Positions 51,974 through 60,492 of a stretch of DNA of 64,000 nucleotides are shown here, piece by piece. The number at the start of each line of letters is the position of its first letter. Position 1 is the first letter of the stretch. Below the pieces are notes generated by a model. It saw only the letters and a program-made list of their open reading frames with translations. It made no database searches and had not been told where the DNA came from. This stretch comes from Streptomyces sp. NBC_00091 (GTDB lineage Bacteria; Actinomycetota; Actinomycetes; Streptomycetales; Streptomycetaceae): positions 5,332,001-5,396,000 of the forward strand of contig NZ_JAPEMA010000001.1 in the NCBI RefSeq assembly GCF_026343185.1. The letters are read 5' to 3'. A program made the translations under genes and the position numbers.

Positions 51974-52625
51974 GCTCAAGGGCATCACCGCCGGCTACGA
52001 CCGCCGCGACCCCGTCGTGCGGGACGCGCACCTCGCGCTGCGCCCGGGCGAGGCCCTCGGCCTGCTCGGGCCCAGCGGCTGCGGGAAGTCCACCCTGGCC
52101 CGGGTCGCCGCCCTGCTGCACCGGCCCGACCGGGGGACGGTGGCCCTGGACGGCCGCGCGGTGACCGGCTTCCGGCACCGGGCCCCGCGCTCCCTGCGCA
52201 TCGAAGTCGGCGTCGTCTTCCAGCAGCCCCGTCTCTCCGCGAACCCCCGCCTCAGGCTGTACGACCTCGTCGCGGAACCGCTCCGCGCCACGGGCCGGCG
52301 TAAAGAAGCGGAATCCGCCGTCGGCGAGCTGGCCGGCCGGGTCGGCCTGGGCGCGGACCTTCTCGCCCGGCGCCCCCACGAGGTCAGCGACGGCCAGCTG
52401 CAGCGCGCCTGCCTGGCCCGGGCCCTGGTGCTGCGGCCGCGCTGGCTGGTCTGCGACGAGATGACCGCGATGCTCGACGCCTCCACCACGGCGGCCCTGG
52501 TCGGGGTGGTCGAGGAGTACCGGAGGCAGACCGGAGCCGGGCTGCTCGCGGTCGGCCACGATCCGGTGCTGCTCGGCCGCTGGTGCGACCGTACGGTCCA
52601 CTGGAGCGACATCGCGGACAGTTGA
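51966..52625 (+). CDS. nikE: Nickel ABC transporter ATP-binding protein NikE-like
   Basis: 219 residues. Walker A is LLGPSGCGKSTLARVAAL, the Q loop is VGVVFQQPRLSANP, the signature is HEVSDGQLQRACLARAL (VSDGQ instead of LSGGQ), Walker B is WLVCDEMTAMLDAST and the switch region is LLAVGHDPVLLGRW. The shorter length and the absent C-terminal domain are usual for NikE. VSDGQ and the DEM variant of Walker B also occur in other NikE/DppF-like proteins, so they do not prove loss of activity. Last gene of the unit; its stop lies within a 16-base palindrome. Confidence 0.88.
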   Translation: MLELKGITAGYDRRDPVVRDAHLALRPGEALGLLGPSGCGKSTLARVAALLHRPDRGTVALDGRAVTGFRHRAPRSLRIEVGVVFQQPRLSANPRLRLYDLVAEPLRATGRRKEAESAVGELAGRVGLGADLLARRPHEVSDGQLQRACLARALVLRPRWLVCDEMTAMLDASTTAALVGVVEEYRRQTGAGLLAVGHDPVLLGRWCDRTVHWSDIADS

Positions 52626-52633
52626 TCAACTGT
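52618..52633. promoter_or_regulatory. Perfect 16-bp palindrome at the end of nikE
   Basis: ACAGTTGATCAACTGT is fully symmetric and includes the nikE TGA stop. It is not GC-rich, so it is unlike the terminators of this window, and may be an operator for the secreted-protein gene 120 bases downstream. A weaker GCGTCTG/CAGACGC pair lies at 52689-52717 in the same leader. Confidence 0.4.
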
Positions 52634-52753
52634 TGCGCCTTCGTGAATCATCCGGCTCGTCCATGGACTCCTCGGGCAGTGCGATCTAGCGTCTGGCGGC
52701 GGCGCGATGTCAGACGCAATGTCAACAACACTGTGGAACAAGGAGGATGACCG

Positions 52754-54322
52754 ATGTTCCGAAGAGCGCTGAACTGCGCTGTGGTCCCAGCCCTCGCCGC
52801 CCTGACGGTGATCGGCGGGATCGCCCCGGCCCAGGCCGAGGAGATCCCCAAGGCGCCCGGCCACCGCCTGGTCAGCCACTACGAGGGCAGCCCCGCGGCC
52901 CCCGCCCCGCTGCCGGGCGAGGCCCCGCCGCAGCACCCCTTCCTCGCGCCCAACGGCCGCAGCGGCATGCACTCGGACGCGGCGGGCAGCGCCACCTCGC
53001 CATGGTCCGGCCCGCTGGGCAGGAACCCGCAGGTCACCAGCGAGAAGATCGCGGCCCTGGGCGGCGAGTGCGCCACCGCCACCTTCGACTCCGGCGGCCG
53101 CCTCGTCACCGTCTGCGGCACCTTCTCCGGCTTCAAGGTCAAGCTCCTGGAGCCCCGTACGCTCGCCACGCTCGCGGAGTACCAGCTCCCGCAGCGTTCT
53201 TCGACGGTCGAGGCGATCACCTCGCTCGACTTCGCGAAGATCTTCAAGGACACCTCGGGCGGTGCCTACTTCTACCTGGACAACCAGGACCGGGCCGTGC
53301 TGGCCGACTCCCGCCAGCACATCCTGCGCCTGGCGCACTCCCAGAATCCGGACGGCAGCTGGAAGTTCACGGTCGACAACGACTGGGACCTCACCGGCCA
53401 GGTCCCGCACGACTGCGTCAGCTGGACCAACCTGTGGCCCAGCGGCACCTGCGACCCCGTCACCTCCGTCATGCCCGACTGGGACGGCCGCATCTGGTGG
53501 GTCACCCGCCAGGGCCGCGTCGGCACCGTGGACCCGGCCACCTCGCAGATCCGCTCCGTCCGGCTGGAGGGCGAGGAGATCCAGAACTCCTTCTCGGTCG
53601 CCGAGGACGGTGTCTCCATCGTCACCGACCACGCCCTCTACAGCTTCCGCACCCGCGCCGACGGCACCCCCGAAGCGCAGTGGCGCCAGACGTACGACCG
53701 CGGAACGGGAACCAAGCCCGGCTCCGTGAACCAGGGTTCGGGCACCACCCCGGACCTCTTCGGCAACGGCTACGTCGCCATCACCGACAACGCCGACGAC
53801 CGGATGAACGTCCTGGTCTACAAGCGGGGCCGGGACGTCCCCGCCGACCAGCGGCTGGTCTGCAAGGTGCCCGTCTTCGGATCCCGCGCCTCGACCACCG
53901 ACAACTCCCTGATCACCTGGGGCAACAGCATCGTCGTCGAGAACAACTACGGCTACGAGAACCCGACCTCGCTGCTCCTGGGCAAGTCGGTCGTCGGCGG
54001 CGTCAGCCGCATCGACGTCCGCGCCGACGGCAGCGGCTGCGACACGGTGTGGGAGAGCGCGATCCGCGCTCCCTCCGTGGTCCCCAAGCTCTCCACCGCG
54101 AACGGGCTGCTCTACTTCTACGAGAAGGAGCCCAACTCCTGGGGCATCGACGCCTGGTACCTCACCGCGGTGGACTTCCGCACCGGTGAGCGCCGCTGGC
54201 GGCAGCTGACCGGCACCGGCCCGCTGTACGACAACAACTGGGCGCCGATCACCCTCGGCCCCGACGGCACGGCGTACGTCGGCGTGTTCAACGGCATCGT
54301 CGCGGTCCGCGACGGCGGCTGA
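52754..54322 (+). CDS. Secreted protein, probable beta-propeller, unknown function
   Basis: 522 residues. AAGGAGG lies at an ideal distance from the ATG. The Sec signal peptide is RRALNCAVVPALAALTVIGG, then IAPAQA, with cleavage before EEIPKAPG. The mature part has repeated strands with DxD/WW patterns (YFYLDNQDRAVLADSRQHIL, PDWDGRIWWVTRQGRVGTVD, LFGNGYVAITDNADDRMNVL, LGPDGTAYVGVFNGIVAV), which look like PQQ- or Kelch-like propeller blades. Four Cys in the mature protein may form disulfides. I do not recognise a catalytic motif. It is a separate unit downstream of nikE and ends before the decayed TnpB-like gene. Confidence 0.85.
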   Translation: MFRRALNCAVVPALAALTVIGGIAPAQAEEIPKAPGHRLVSHYEGSPAAPAPLPGEAPPQHPFLAPNGRSGMHSDAAGSATSPWSGPLGRNPQVTSEKIAALGGECATATFDSGGRLVTVCGTFSGFKVKLLEPRTLATLAEYQLPQRSSTVEAITSLDFAKIFKDTSGGAYFYLDNQDRAVLADSRQHILRLAHSQNPDGSWKFTVDNDWDLTGQVPHDCVSWTNLWPSGTCDPVTSVMPDWDGRIWWVTRQGRVGTVDPATSQIRSVRLEGEEIQNSFSVAEDGVSIVTDHALYSFRTRADGTPEAQWRQTYDRGTGTKPGSVNQGSGTTPDLFGNGYVAITDNADDRMNVLVYKRGRDVPADQRLVCKVPVFGSRASTTDNSLITWGNSIVVENNYGYENPTSLLLGKSVVGGVSRIDVRADGSGCDTVWESAIRAPSVVPKLSTANGLLYFYEKEPNSWGIDAWYLTAVDFRTGERRWRQLTGTGPLYDNNWAPITLGPDGTAYVGVFNGIVAVRDGG

Positions 54323-54439
54323 CCCCGCGGCCGGGCCCCCGCCGCAGCTCCGGGCGGGGGCTCAGCCCCCGGGCCGCCACAGCGGGTGCTCGCGCTCGGC
54401 CCACCACCTGGCGACGGAACCGGTGCGCAGCCCCCGGCG

Positions 54440-54522
54440 GGCGGGGGGAGGCCGCACAGGGCGTCGAGGCTGTACGCCGCCGGGCGCTCGACCAGCCCGT
54501 CGACGGTGAGCCGGTAGTCGGC
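54440..54522 (-). pseudogene. Fragment resembling a molybdopterin-dependent oxidoreductase
   Basis: On the minus strand, fused to the truncated TnpB frame, DYRLTVDGLVERPAAYSLDA resembles the motif that opens the molybdopterin domain of sulfite-oxidase-like enzymes (YRLTVDGLV.RP...L). The sequence loses similarity soon after, and no start, cofactor Cys or C-terminal domain is present. Probably the scar of a gene hit by the mobile element. Confidence 0.4.
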
Positions 54523-55420
54523 TGCGACGACGATGAGGCCCGCGTGATGGGCCATGCCGCGCAGGCGTTCGCGGAAGCGCGTGGTGGGCAGTCCGGCGAC
54601 GGTGCGCCGGAAGGTCTTGCCGCGTTTGCCGCGTCCCATGGTTTCCCGGCCGGTGGCGCGGGCGTCTTCGAAACCGAGGTTCTCGATCGCCAGGCCAGCG
54701 CAGCCGTGGAGTTTTGCGAGGCGGATGAGTTCGCTGATTTCCTGCCGGAGGCGTCCATCGCGCTGGGATGCGGGGCCGGTGAGGTCGGTGGGTAGGGTGA
54801 CTGGTTCACCTACGGGGTTGCCGTGTGGGTCCACGACGCAGGCGGCGAGGTGGCCGGCGTTGAGGTCGACGGCCGGCAGCCGGGCACCGGTGGCGGCCAG
54901 CTCAACCGGGGTGGGCAGCATGGTCTTTGCGGTGGACCAGGAGGCGTCGAGATACCAGCGGCCCCGCACGGGGTCACACACGATGTCGTAACGGACGGCC
55001 CGGTTGGCGGTAACCCGGTCTAGCCATTCGTCCCGGCGGTGGTGGAAGGTGACGGCGCAGGCGAGCCGGTAGCGGCCACGCGGTGCGTTCGCGAGATGTC
55101 GCAGCGGTTCGGGCAGGACGATCGTGACCGTGCCGTCGGCCGGGTCCACGCTGATCGTGTAGTTGCGTCCGCTTACGCTCCGCCCGCCGATTCTCCTTGA
55201 CCGCCACCCTGCCGATACGGGCGCGCTCCGCCAGATCGATACGGGCGTGATGACCGAGGTGCTCACCCAGGAGCGTCAGGACCTTCGCATCCGCCGAACC
55301 CAGGCGCAGCCGGTCACGGATGCGTGCACCGGCCGGGGCCGCAATCGTGAACGGGGCAGCCAGGCTGCGCAGATCGAGCCTCTTCCTCCGTGCACCGCGC
55401 GCCACCAGCCGCCTCCTTCC
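54523..55420 (-). pseudogene. Decayed TnpB-like (IS200/IS605 accessory) gene
   Basis: The N-terminal block is in one frame (RRLVARGARRKRLDLRSLAA, PFTIAAPAGARIRDRLRLGS, LLGEHLGHHARIDLAERARIG, about 55415-55210). The rest is in another frame (YRLACAVTFHHRRDEWLDRV, YDIVCDPVRGRWYLDASW, VDLNAGHLAACVVDPHGNPV with the first RuvC Asp, and LAIENLGFEDARATGRETMG with the RuvC Glu). Between them a central part of about 150 residues present in relatives is missing. After GMAHHAGLIVVA the usual VDPAYTSRWG block with the third catalytic residue and the zinc finger are gone. So it has a frameshift, an internal deletion and a lost C-terminus, and cannot be an active guided nuclease. Confidence 0.75.
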
Positions 55421-55637
55421 CACTCGCCACAGCGGACATACCGACGCCCACAGGCAACCAGTCCAGCAAGAACACAAGCCCTGCAACGCCATATCCGTTC
55501 ACCCAAACGAGGTACCCGGCGGCCAGCAATGACCTGCAACCAAATCAACAGCTGTCGACCCGCCGATTCGACCACCGGCCCCGCCCGGGCGCCAGGGCGG
55601 ACGGCCGCCCGTCAGGATTCCGTCACATCCGCGGCGG

Positions 55638-58600
55638 TCAGGGGGCCGGCTGCGTGCAGGCGTCGGAGCGGCCGCCCGGGGGCAGCAGCTCGCGCTCCAC
55701 CAAGGTCAGGGGGCGGGCTGCCAGATCACAGGCCCGCTTGCGCCAGGTCTCCGGGTTCAGGGGCAGCACCTCCACCGCCGATCCCTCCGACCAGGCGAGC
55801 TTCGTACCGTCCGCCGACCAGTCGCCCGTCGCCCCGTACCCGGGGGTGAAGTGGTAGAGCTCCGTGCCGCGTTCGGCGTCCCAGAAGGTGAAGGAGTTCA
55901 CCGTGGCGATCGTGCTCAGCCTGGTCGGGGTGGGGAAGCCGTTCAGCCACTGGACGCCCTGGTAGGCCAGCGTCCGCCACTTGTGCCGGTCCACGTCCCG
56001 GATCCGGAGGACCCCGTCGGTGGTGACCACGGCCAGCAGCTTGCCGGTCTGGTCGAAGGCCATGTGCCGGGGCGTGCCCTTCTCGGAGTCGAAGTTGTCC
56101 ACCGCCTTGCCCGACGTGAAGTCCCAGATCTCGATGCTGTCCCCCCTCGAGCGGACCGCCGCCTGTTTGTGACCGGGGCGGACCGCCCCGAAGAGGACGG
56201 CGGCCGTGGTCGACACCTCGACCGGTTCCTGGACCGACGGCCGGTAGGTGTACCCCGCCTGTATGCCGGACGTGAGATCCCAGCGGGACACGTAGGAGAC
56301 CGCCGAGACCACGGCGTGGTCGTTTCCGTCGAACCAGACGTTGACCCAGGCCGGGGTACGGCCCGTGCGGGCATCGGCGCGCGCCGGATCGATCCCGGGG
56401 GGAGCGGGCAGGCCGAGCCGGCGGACCTCGGCGAGTCCGGGGCCGCCGCCGTCCGGCTTCAGGTCCCACACCAGCACCCCGAGGCCGTCCGTGGTGACGG
56501 TCAGCAGCCGTTTGCCGTCCGGGCTGAACGACGGGTAGAGCCGGGCGAGCGGGGCCGAGGGGCGTACCGCCGCGAGCTGGCGGCGCGTCTTCAGGTCCCA
56601 CAGGCGCAGGGCCCCGCCGTCCGCGTCGATACTGGCGATCCGGCCGTGGTCCACGTCCACGGTCCGGACCAGGCTCGTGAGCATGGCACTGTCGAAGCCG
56701 GTCGGCGCGGGCACCCGGGCGACGACGACCGTGCCCCCCGCGGTGACCGCCACCTTCATCGCGTCGGGCGGACCGGCGAGGCTCACGGCCGGCAGCGCCT
56801 GGGAGCCCGCGACGAACTCGTCCTGCTGCGCGGGGGCGGGCAGGTCGAGGGTGGCGGGCAGGCCCTCCTGGAGGTCCAGGACCAGGAACCGGTACCGGCC
56901 CAGGCTCGCCCCGAACCGCTGCGCGGGGTTGAGCAGGAACCGGCCGGTGCTGTCGAGCCGGGGCAGGTACAGCGGGCAGACCAGGCTCAGCTGACTCGTG
57001 CTGTACTGCTTCTTCACCTTGGGCTGCCCGTTCAGGTCCCAGGCCTGGAGGATCCCGTCGTCCGTGCACCGGACGAGGGTGGAGCCGTCCGCGCTGACTG
57101 TGGCCGGGCCGGTCTCCTGGGTGCCCCAGGGCTGCTCGTCGAGGCGCCCGTCGGACAGCTGCCAGCGGACCAGCCTGCCCTTCGCCCCGGCGGCGGAGCC
57201 CTCGGGGACGATCCGGCCGATCACGGTGTCGGCGTTCGGCCCGAACCAGGCCTGTGAGACGGTCCAGCTCGCGGGTGGTGCGAGGGTCCCGCCGACCCGG
57301 GTCCCGTCGGCGGCCTCCCACACCGAGACCCCTTCGCCGGGGATGGCTGCCAGCACCCGCCGCCCCGGGGCGTCGAAGCGGAGGTCGGTGGGCGGCCGGG
57401 CGTTCTCCTTGGCCTGCTCGACACCGCGCAGGTTCACCGTCCGCCAGGTGCCGTCGGCCGCGTGGACGCCCGCGGTGAGGACGCCGAGGGGATCGGATGC
57501 GGCGACGGTGCGGCCGTCGGACGAGGCCGTGACCAGGCGGATGTTACTGCGGAACTGGGTGATGCGGGGCGGTCCCGAGCCCAGGTCGGCTCTCTGCACC
57601 TCGCCGGAGTGCAGACCGATGGTGACCCGGTTGCCGTCCTCGCTGAGCACCGCGTCCCGGACCTCGCCCTTGCCCTTGCCCTCGTACACGATCTGCTCGA
57701 CGTGCCGCATGCGGACGTACTGCTCGAACAGGGCCGTCTGCGCCTCGGGGCTCGGGGCCGTGCGGTAGGCGGCGCCGGCCATCAGCGCCGAGGTGGCGAG
57801 CGAGACGTCGTCCAGCCGGCCCGCCAGATCCGCGATCTGGGGGGACGCGGCCTTGCGCAGGTCCTCGTCGAGCCGGCCGTTGGCCCCGTAGAGCTGCCAG
57901 GAGGCGACGACGGCGATGACCAGCAGGACGCTCAGGAGGGAGATGCCCGCCTGCTTGATCGTCCTGGTCCGCCGGGCCTGCGCCGCTTCCTCGGTGCGCC
58001 GGGCCAGGCCGGCTGCCAGGAACTCCCGCTCCCGGGGGGAGAGTTCGTCACCCCGGGTCTGGGTCTGCCCGACGGCGGCGTCGAGCGGTGCGCCCGTGAG
58101 CAGCTGGTCCCGGGCCTGCCCCAGCTCGTGCCAGCGGTCGAGGTCCCGCCGGAAGCCGGCCCGCCAGGTGAGGAACTCCCGGTTCTCCGCCACCTGGCGG
58201 GCCAGGGTGGGCCAGGCTCCGATCAGCGCCTCGTGGGCCAGTTCGACGGTCTGGCCGTGCTCCGGGTCCCCGCCGACGACGAGGATCCGCCGCTCGGCGA
58301 GCAGCCCGGCGATCCGCCACCGCTCCTCCCCGGCATCGGCCCGGCTCAGCACCGCGCGCAGCGGGGCCTCGCTGCCCGGCAGGACCCGGACCAGGGCCGT
58401 GAGTAGGCGCAGGGCCTCGTCCTGGTCGGCCTCCTCGACGCAGGCCCGCCAGGCGGCCTCCGCGTGCCGGCCCAGGGCGCCCCGGACCCCGCCGATCTCC
58501 TCGTAGGAGGTGAACCTGAGGCGGCCCACGGCCCGTTCGTCCCACAGGCGCGCCAGCACGAAGCCCAGCAGGGGCAGGGCGCCGGGCTCGGCGCCGGCGT

Positions 58601-59963
58601 CGTCGAGCATCCGGGCGACCAGCCCGGGGTCGTACGACACGGCGGGGATCCGGGCCAGCGGCCGCAGGATCACCTCGGACATCTGGGCCCGGGTCATGGG
58701 CGGCAGCGGCCGTACGGCGGCCCGGTCCAGGGCGGGCCCGAGGACGGGGTGCGACAGGGCCGCCTCGAGGAAGTCGGCCCGGAGGGTCAGGAGCACCCGC
58801 AGCCCGGCGGGGTACGGCTCGGGGAACAGCAGCCCGGCGGTGTCGTCGTCGCCGTGCCGGTGGTCCGCGAGCAGCGCCTCGGCCTGGTCGAGTACGACGA
58901 GCAGCCGGCCCGCCCGGGCGCCGAGGGCCGACCGGGCGGTGGCGGTCAGGCCGTGCAGGGTCAGGGACTCCTCCAGCGCCCGCGGCTGCGCCGGCCCGCC
59001 GCCCGGGCCGGGGTGCGCCAGCCGGGCCAGCTCCGCCGCGAGCGCGGTGCGCACCGGCAGCCCCTCGGCGGCCCGCACCACCAGCACCTCGTACCCCCGG
59101 GCGCGCAGCCGGGGCACCACCCCGGCCAGGGCCAGCGAGGACTTCCCGCAGCCGGAGGGGCCGACGAGGGCCACGCAGGGCCGCGGGCCGGTGTCCAGGA
59201 GGCCGGTGATGTCCTCGGTCTCCGCGTCCCGGCCGAAGTACACCTCCGCGTCGGCCTCCTGGAAGGTGACGAGGCCGCGGAAGGGGGAGGGCGGGCTGAG
59301 GAGGGGACCGAGCGCGGGGACCTCCGCGACCAGGGTCCGGGTGGGGATCACGAAGCTCTGCCGGTTCCCGGAGAGCTGGGCGGCCACCACCATGCCGACG
59401 ACGGCGCCGGCCTGCTCGTCCCAGACGGGGCTGCCGCTGAAGCCCTTGTCCACGGGGACGCCCTGCTGGTCGGCGCCGGACAGCTGCACCCAGTTCTCTG
59501 CGGTCCAGCCGCGCAGCCGGCCCACGTGCCAGACACCGCCGGGGAAGGCCGCGGGGAACCCGGCGACCCGCACGGGGTGGTCCCACACGCTCGTCGGCGA
59601 GGCCATGGCCAGGGCGGCCGCGCCCGGGACCGGGGTGCGCAGCCGCAGTACGGCGATGTCCCCGGTGCCGTCCGGCCGTAGCGGCACCCAGTGCTCGACC
59701 TCGGCTTCGGCCCGGCCGGCGACGCCGGACAGGGGCCGGTCCAGGGCCAGGACGCCCTGCGGCGCCGCGACCTGGGTACGCGGCACCCCCAGCGCGTCCG
59801 CGACGACGTGCGCGCAGGTCACCGCCAGGCCGGGGGTCACCAGGAAGCCGACGCCGACGCCGACGCCGCCCACGCCGGCGACCGGCCCGGCCGGGCCCGC
59901 GACCCGGACGATGGCCGAGCCCAGTACGGCGTCCGCGTGCGCGGACCCTCCCGCCGTGGTCAT
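55638..59963 (-). CDS. Trypsin-like protease / nSTAND NTPase / WD40-propeller membrane protein
   Basis: 1441 residues. Residues 1-210 form a trypsin-like protease with an intact triad: His-52 (VTCAHVVADAL), Asp-102 (GTGDIAVLRL) and Ser-176 (GFSGSPV). An nSTAND-type NTPase (225-640) has Walker A GPSGCGKS (268-275), Walker B LLVVLDQAEALL (Asp-359), the GALPLLGFVLARLW block and AHEALIGAWPTL. A single membrane segment lies at 673-690, so the protease and NTPase face one side and the long C-terminal WD40-like propeller (about 770-1430) the other. The C-terminus contains several Cys. The arrangement belongs to the NTP-dependent conflict systems predicted in actinobacteria. Ten bases after the Trypco1 gene, same strand. 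Confidence 0.9.
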   Translation of the reverse strand: MTTAGGSAHADAVLGSAIVRVAGPAGPVAGVGGVGVGVGFLVTPGLAVTCAHVVADALGVPRTQVAAPQGVLALDRPLSGVAGRAEAEVEHWVPLRPDGTGDIAVLRLRTPVPGAAALAMASPTSVWDHPVRVAGFPAAFPGGVWHVGRLRGWTAENWVQLSGADQQGVPVDKGFSGSPVWDEQAGAVVGMVVAAQLSGNRQSFVIPTRTLVAEVPALGPLLSPPSPFRGLVTFQEADAEVYFGRDAETEDITGLLDTGPRPCVALVGPSGCGKSSLALAGVVPRLRARGYEVLVVRAAEGLPVRTALAAELARLAHPGPGGGPAQPRALEESLTLHGLTATARSALGARAGRLLVVLDQAEALLADHRHGDDDTAGLLFPEPYPAGLRVLLTLRADFLEAALSHPVLGPALDRAAVRPLPPMTRAQMSEVILRPLARIPAVSYDPGLVARMLDDAGAEPGALPLLGFVLARLWDERAVGRLRFTSYEEIGGVRGALGRHAEAAWRACVEEADQDEALRLLTALVRVLPGSEAPLRAVLSRADAGEERWRIAGLLAERRILVVGGDPEHGQTVELAHEALIGAWPTLARQVAENREFLTWRAGFRRDLDRWHELGQARDQLLTGAPLDAAVGQTQTRGDELSPREREFLAAGLARRTEEAAQARRTRTIKQAGISLLSVLLVIAVVASWQLYGANGRLDEDLRKAASPQIADLAGRLDDVSLATSALMAGAAYRTAPSPEAQTALFEQYVRMRHVEQIVYEGKGKGEVRDAVLSEDGNRVTIGLHSGEVQRADLGSGPPRITQFRSNIRLVTASSDGRTVAASDPLGVLTAGVHAADGTWRTVNLRGVEQAKENARPPTDLRFDAPGRRVLAAIPGEGVSVWEAADGTRVGGTLAPPASWTVSQAWFGPNADTVIGRIVPEGSAAGAKGRLVRWQLSDGRLDEQPWGTQETGPATVSADGSTLVRCTDDGILQAWDLNGQPKVKKQYSTSQLSLVCPLYLPRLDSTGRFLLNPAQRFGASLGRYRFLVLDLQEGLPATLDLPAPAQQDEFVAGSQALPAVSLAGPPDAMKVAVTAGGTVVVARVPAPTGFDSAMLTSLVRTVDVDHGRIASIDADGGALRLWDLKTRRQLAAVRPSAPLARLYPSFSPDGKRLLTVTTDGLGVLVWDLKPDGGGPGLAEVRRLGLPAPPGIDPARADARTGRTPAWVNVWFDGNDHAVVSAVSYVSRWDLTSGIQAGYTYRPSVQEPVEVSTTAAVLFGAVRPGHKQAAVRSRGDSIEIWDFTSGKAVDNFDSEKGTPRHMAFDQTGKLLAVVTTDGVLRIRDVDRHKWRTLAYQGVQWLNGFPTPTRLSTIATVNSFTFWDAERGTELYHFTPGYGATGDWSADGTKLAWSEGSAVEVLPLNPETWRKRACDLAARPLTLVERELLPPGGRSDACTQPAP

Positions 59964-59973
59964 TGCCCGCCGC

Positions 59974-60324
59974 CTACGGGGTGTCCCGCGGAGCCGGGGA
60001 GTTCCATGTCAGGGTCACGCCGAAGTTGGCCTGGGTGGCGGTGCTCGCGATCACGATGTCCGCCTCGGCCGACAGGGAGACCCCGAACTCCAGGGTGATC
60101 TCGTCCGGCCGGTGGGCGAGCCCGCTGAGGCGTCCCACGAAGCTGTCGGCGAGCGGCCGGATGCTGTCCACCATCTCGCCGAAGGACCGCGACGCCCGCG
60201 CCACGGAACCGCCGCCGCGCCCGACCCGCGCCAGCGACTCGTCGACCTCGCGGATCTGCACCCGCAGCACCCCGTCGGCGCCGTCCCCCAGGGGAACCTC
60301 GACCGTACGCACCTCGGTACTCAT
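59974..60324 (-). CDS. Trypco1 (CU044_2847-type trypsin co-occurring) domain protein
   Basis: 116 residues. TVEVPLGDGADGVLRVQIRE and SFGEMVDSIRPLADSFVGRL, then PDEITLEFGVSLSAEADIVI and NFGVTLTW are the hallmark of the CU044_2847/Trypco1 domain, which occurs next to trypsin-like proteases in conflict operons. It is the first gene of the pair, with ten bases to the large protease-NTPase gene, so the two are one unit. It may be the substrate, cofactor or regulator of the protease; the sequence does not decide between these. Confidence 0.88.
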   Translation of the reverse strand: MSTEVRTVEVPLGDGADGVLRVQIREVDESLARVGRGGGSVARASRSFGEMVDSIRPLADSFVGRLSGLAHRPDEITLEFGVSLSAEADIVIASTATQANFGVTLTWNSPAPRDTP

Positions 60325-60392
60325 GACCGCCCACCCTCCCCGTTGCCCAGCGGCTCGGTGTCGTTGGCAACTTTCGCACGGGGTAGGGGAGT

Positions 60393-60406
60393 TGAGGCAA
60401 GCCTCA
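60393..60406 (-). promoter_or_regulatory. Small inverted repeat upstream of the Trypco1-protease unit
   Basis: TGAGGC-AA-GCCTCA, 69-82 bases upstream of the Trypco1 start, forms perfect six-base arms. It could be an operator. It only loosely resembles an iron box and I do not claim that. Confidence 0.3.
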
Positions 60407-60492
60407 GGGGCATGTGCGCCGGGGATGGCCGAAACCGAGCCGCCCGGCGGCGGCTCGGGGCGCGGGTACGGGCGCTGGCGCGAGCCCGGGGG

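Noticed and set aside
55276..55575. Short minus-strand frames upstream of the TnpB-like remnant
   Set aside because: They overlap each other in different frames, with Cys/Trp-rich random composition; no support as genes.
60393..60406. Iron box upstream of the Trypco1 gene
   Set aside because: Only the TGAGGC/GCCTCA arms fit loosely; the IdeR/DmdR consensus TTAGGTTAGGCTNACCTAA is not met.
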